Source: an uncultured Anaerovibrio sp.
Lineage (GTDB): Bacteria > Bacillota > Negativicutes > Selenomonadales > Selenomonadaceae
Assembly: GCA_902786545.1 (NCBI GenBank)
Contig: CADACU010000002.1
Location: 1-64,000 of the forward strand
Direction of reading: 5' to 3'
DNA: 64,000 nt
Positions within the stretch are counted from its first letter, which is position 1. Each line of letters begins with the position of its first letter. The translations under genes were made by a program, and so were the position numbers. The notes below the pieces were generated by a model. That model had not been told where the DNA came from. It saw only the letters and a program-made list of their open reading frames with translations, and did not search any database. Below, one piece after another: positions 61,237-64,000 of the stretch.

Positions 61237-63819
61237 ATGGAATTAACGCCAATGATGCAGCAATATATTGATGTGAAACAGCAGCACCCAGATGAAATAC
61301 TCTTTTTCCGTCTGGGTGATTTCTATGAGATGTTTTTTGAGGATGCTGTGACTGCTTCCAGGGAATTGGGGCTTACTTTGACCAGCCGTAGCGGGGACAC
61401 AGAGAAAAATCCTATGTGTGGTATTCCGTATCACGCAGCGGAAAGCTATATCACCAAAATGGTGAACAAGGGGTATAAAATTGCCATTGCGGAGCAAATC
61501 GGCGACCCGAAGGCCAAGGGGCTTACCAAACGGGAGGTTATCAAGGTAATTACTCCCGGCACAATCTTGGAAGAAAGTGCCCTGCAGTCGGCCAACAACA
61601 ACTACATTGCGCTGGTGTATGAGCTGAATGAGGAGGTAGTGCTGGCCGGGGCGGATATTTCTACCGGTGAGTGCTTTTACGGTGTTTATACCGGTGATGA
61701 ACGGTGTCAGGCCCTGTACGATGAACTGTACCGCATTATGATGCCGGAGCTGATTATCCTGGGTGAGTTGTCCTTTCAGGCGGAGCTGAAGGAATTTATT
61801 GACCTTAGGATGGCGGCTTGTGCCTTTACGGTTATTGCGGAACCGGTACAAAATCGGGATGACATTATTATTCAGCATTTTGATATAAATAATCGTCCGG
61901 TGGGAGAGGCAGCAGCCAATGCCGTGGCGACTTTGCTGGGGTATCTCCACGATACGGTGCGGACGGACTTATCCCACATTTCCCAGCTGACCAAGCTGGA
62001 TTTTGCCAATAATCTGGTAATCGATACTTACACTCTGCGCAATTTGGAAATCACCCGCAATCTGCGGGACGGCAGCAAAAAGGATACACTGCTGGATGTA
62101 TTGGATTTTACTGACACGGCAATGGGAACCCGGCTGTTGAAGAAGTGGCTGGAGTATCCCCTGTTAAATATTGGCAAGATAAATCAGCGGCTGGATGCGG
62201 TGGAGGAGCTGGTAAAGGACTTTATTCTCCGGGGTGAGCTGAAGGAAGCGGCTAAAAGCATATATGATTTTGAACGGTTATTGACCCGTATTGAGGTGGG
62301 AACAGCCAATGCCAGGGATATGGTGGCGTTGCGCACCTCCTTTAGTGTGCTGCCGAATATCAAGATGCAGCTGGCCAAGGCCAAGGCACCGCTTTTGCAG
62401 AAATGCGAAGCGGAAATTCACACCTATGATGAGTTTGTGGATTTGCTGAACCGGGCCATTGTGGACGATCCGGGACTAACCATTCGGGACGGAGGCATTA
62501 TCAAGGAAGGCTATAATGCGGAGCTGGATGAATATCGAAAGATTTCCCGGGACAGCAAGGAAATGCTTCAGGCCATGGAGGAAAAGGAAAAGGAAGCCAC
62601 CGGTATCCGGGCCCTGAAAATTGGCTACAACAAGGTATTTGGCTATTATATTGAAGTTCGCCACAGTGGGGCGGAGCTGGTGCCGGATCATTATGTCAGA
62701 AAGCAGACCCTGGCTAATGCGGAACGGTATATTACTCAGGAGCTGAAGGAATTTGAAACCAAAATTCTTGGCGCCGAGGAAAAAATCGTAAATATTGAAT
62801 ACAATCTTTTTTCGGAAATTCGGGAAACCATCAAGGCCAAGCTGGCGGACATTCAAGGTACAGCCAAGTACATTGCCTTGCTGGATGTGTTGTGTGGACT
62901 GGCGCAGGCGGCCAACAGCTACAATTATGTGCGGCCGCAGCTGATAAACAACGGTCAGATTGACATTAAGGATGGCCGGCATCCATTGGTGGAGCGGATT
63001 TTAAATCGGGAGCTGTTCGTGCCGAATGATACCAGAATAAATCACACTGATTGCGAGATTATGCTGATTACCGGGCCTAATATGGCGGGTAAGTCCACCT
63101 ACATGCGGCAGACTGCCTTGTTGACCTTGATGGCGCAGGTAGGCAGCTTTGTTCCAGCCAGAGAGGCATCTATTTCACCGGTGGATCGGATATTTACCCG
63201 TATCGGGGCCAGTGATGACCTGGTAAGTGGACAGAGCACCTTTATGGTGGAGATGAACGAGGTGGCCCAGATTTTAAAATATGCCACCCGGGACAGTCTG
63301 GTTATTTTGGACGAAATCGGTCGGGGGACCAGTACCTTTGATGGTATGAGTATTGCCAGGGCAGTTATTGAGCATATAAGGGAGAAAATCCACGCCAAGA
63401 CTTTGTTTGCTACCCATTATCACGAGCTGACTGACCTGGAGGATGATGTTATAAAGAATTATTGCATTGCCGTAAAGGAAAAGGGAAAGGATATCCAGTT
63501 TTTACGCCGGATTATTCCGGGGGCAGCGGATAAATCATATGGTATCCATGTAGCGAGATTGGCCGGGCTGCCAAAGGTGGTAACCAACCGGGCGGAGAAA
63601 ATCCTCAATGAGCTGGAGGCAGCTGAACCGGAGCCTCGGGCCAAGGTGGCGACGGAGCAGGAAGCCGCCCCAGTGGATGATTTGATGGGGTCGCTTTTTG
63701 GCAATACCCTGCGGGATGAGTTGCTTTCTATGGATGTTATGACCATGACCCCTATCGAAGCGATGAATACCCTGTATCGTTTGCAACGACAGGCCAAGGA
63801 GGAGGCTGGTAAGGGATGA
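61237..63819 (+). CDS. mutS: DNA mismatch repair protein MutS
   Basis: MutS recognises base mismatches. The 860-residue protein has the mismatch-binding FxE motif region [15 protein letters not shown] near residue 25, the lever/clamp domains, and the C-terminal ATPase with Walker [10 protein letters not shown] near 614, [12 protein letters not shown] and [12 protein letters not shown]. It starts 9 bases after miaB, and mutL follows by overlap. Confidence 0.97.
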   Translation: MELTPMMQQYIDVKQQHPDEILFFRLGDFYEMFFEDAVTASRELGLTLTSRSGDTEKNPMCGIPYHAAESYITKMVNKGYKIAIAEQIGDPKAKGLTKREVIKVITPGTILEESALQSANNNYIALVYELNEEVVLAGADISTGECFYGVYTGDERCQALYDELYRIMMPELIILGELSFQAELKEFIDLRMAACAFTVIAEPVQNRDDIIIQHFDINNRPVGEAAANAVATLLGYLHDTVRTDLSHISQLTKLDFANNLVIDTYTLRNLEITRNLRDGSKKDTLLDVLDFTDTAMGTRLLKKWLEYPLLNIGKINQRLDAVEELVKDFILRGELKEAAKSIYDFERLLTRIEVGTANARDMVALRTSFSVLPNIKMQLAKAKAPLLQKCEAEIHTYDEFVDLLNRAIVDDPGLTIRDGGIIKEGYNAELDEYRKISRDSKEMLQAMEEKEKEATGIRALKIGYNKVFGYYIEVRHSGAELVPDHYVRKQTLANAERYITQELKEFETKILGAEEKIVNIEYNLFSEIRETIKAKLADIQGTAKYIALLDVLCGLAQAANSYNYVRPQLINNGQIDIKDGRHPLVERILNRELFVPNDTRINHTDCEIMLITGPNMAGKSTYMRQTALLTLMAQVGSFVPAREASISPVDRIFTRIGASDDLVSGQSTFMVEMNEVAQILKYATRDSLVILDEIGRGTSTFDGMSIARAVIEHIREKIHAKTLFATHYHELTDLEDDVIKNYCIAVKEKGKDIQFLRRIIPGAADKSYGIHVARLAGLPKVVTNRAEKILNELEAAEPEPRAKVATEQEAAPVDDLMGSLFGNTLRDELLSMDVMTMTPIEAMNTLYRLQRQAKEEAGKG

Positions 63820-64000
63820 GTTTTATCCATGTCCTTGATGACAGTACCATCAACAAAATTGCCGCAGGTGAAGTGGTGGAGCGACCAGCTTCCGTAATCA
63901 AGGAACTGGTGGAAAATGCCATGGATGCCAAGGCGGACCGCATCGAAGTGGAAATAATGGCTGGTGGTACCAGTTATATGCGGGTCACTGACAATGGCAT
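63816..64000 (+). CDS. mutL: DNA mismatch repair protein MutL, 5' end only
   Basis: Only the first ~61 codons are in the window. They start at ATG 63816, overlapping mutS by 4 bases, and show the GHKL-type N-terminus: [37 protein letters not shown] (cut), with E and N of the Bergerat fold and DNG near the end. The gene continues beyond 64000. Confidence 0.95.
   Translation, partial: MSFIHVLDDSTINKIAAGEVVERPASVIKELVENAMDAKADRIEVEIMAGGTSYMRVTDNG

Noticed and set aside
61243..61950. Minus-strand frame inside mutS
   Set aside because: Shadow of mutS.

Overview
The window is a gene-dense piece of a bacterial chromosome. Gene order and content point to the Firmicutes, and most likely to the class Negativicutes (Selenomonas/Anaerovibrio-like). 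The evidence is the block aroA-cmk-plsC-ispH-S1-(radical SAM DUF512)-der-plsY, T-box leaders, an FMN riboswitch, an infC-rpmI-rplT leader, a SpoIID-like protein between queH and queA, and strong GGAGG ribosome-binding sites. The genus is inference: there is no rRNA gene and no database search was possible. No tRNA, rRNA, CRISPR array, prophage or complete insertion sequence was seen.

Layout. 1-10 kb: a DUF4143 ATPase behind a 33-bp periodic repeat, a YkvA-like protein, a NdpA-like nucleoid protein, an HflX GTPase with an extra N-terminal JAMM-like domain, a PLP lyase, and on the minus strand a class III aminotransferase and a U32 peptidase-family protein. 10-25 kb: a pseudouridine synthase, a flavoprotein and aroA, cmk, plsC, ispH, S1, DUF512, der and plsY; then an ACT regulator with hom and thrB; then cca. 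25-33 kb: gamma carbonic anhydrase, ndk, a cobalamin adenosyltransferase, recJ, a LysM protein, T-box-controlled thrS, and infC (ATT start)-rpmI-rplT. 33-39 kb: the FMN-riboswitch-controlled operon ribD-ribE-ribBA-ribH, a TPR lipoprotein-free secreted protein, hslO and rpmB. 40-49 kb: aroE, ruvAB, queH, a SpoIID-like gene, queA, and folE-P-B-K. 49-55 kb: a T-box-controlled trp operon in the order F-C-B-A-E-G, without trpD. 55-64 kb: hicAB, an AI-2E exporter-family gene, an M29 aminopeptidase, azlCD, miaB, mutS and the start of mutL.

The genes are mostly housekeeping: shikimate, tryptophan and threonine-branch amino-acid synthesis, riboflavin and folate, queuosine, translation, membrane lipid synthesis and DNA repair. 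Several amino-acid and vitamin operons are controlled by RNA leaders that can be read directly (threonine T-box, tryptophan T-box, FMN riboswitch, ribosomal-protein leader).

The least explained part is the intergenic DNA. It carries at least four families of dispersed or tandem structured repeats. The most striking is an 82-87 bp unit: hairpin, GAAACGC, hairpin, then TTGAACAA..GCGTTATAAT. It occurs in arrays directly upstream of genes. Its stems vary in sequence between copies but keep pairing, and its last copy ends in a consensus -10 box with a -35-like TGGAAA or TGGGAA 17 bp upstream. I treat this as the best candidate for an undescribed element.
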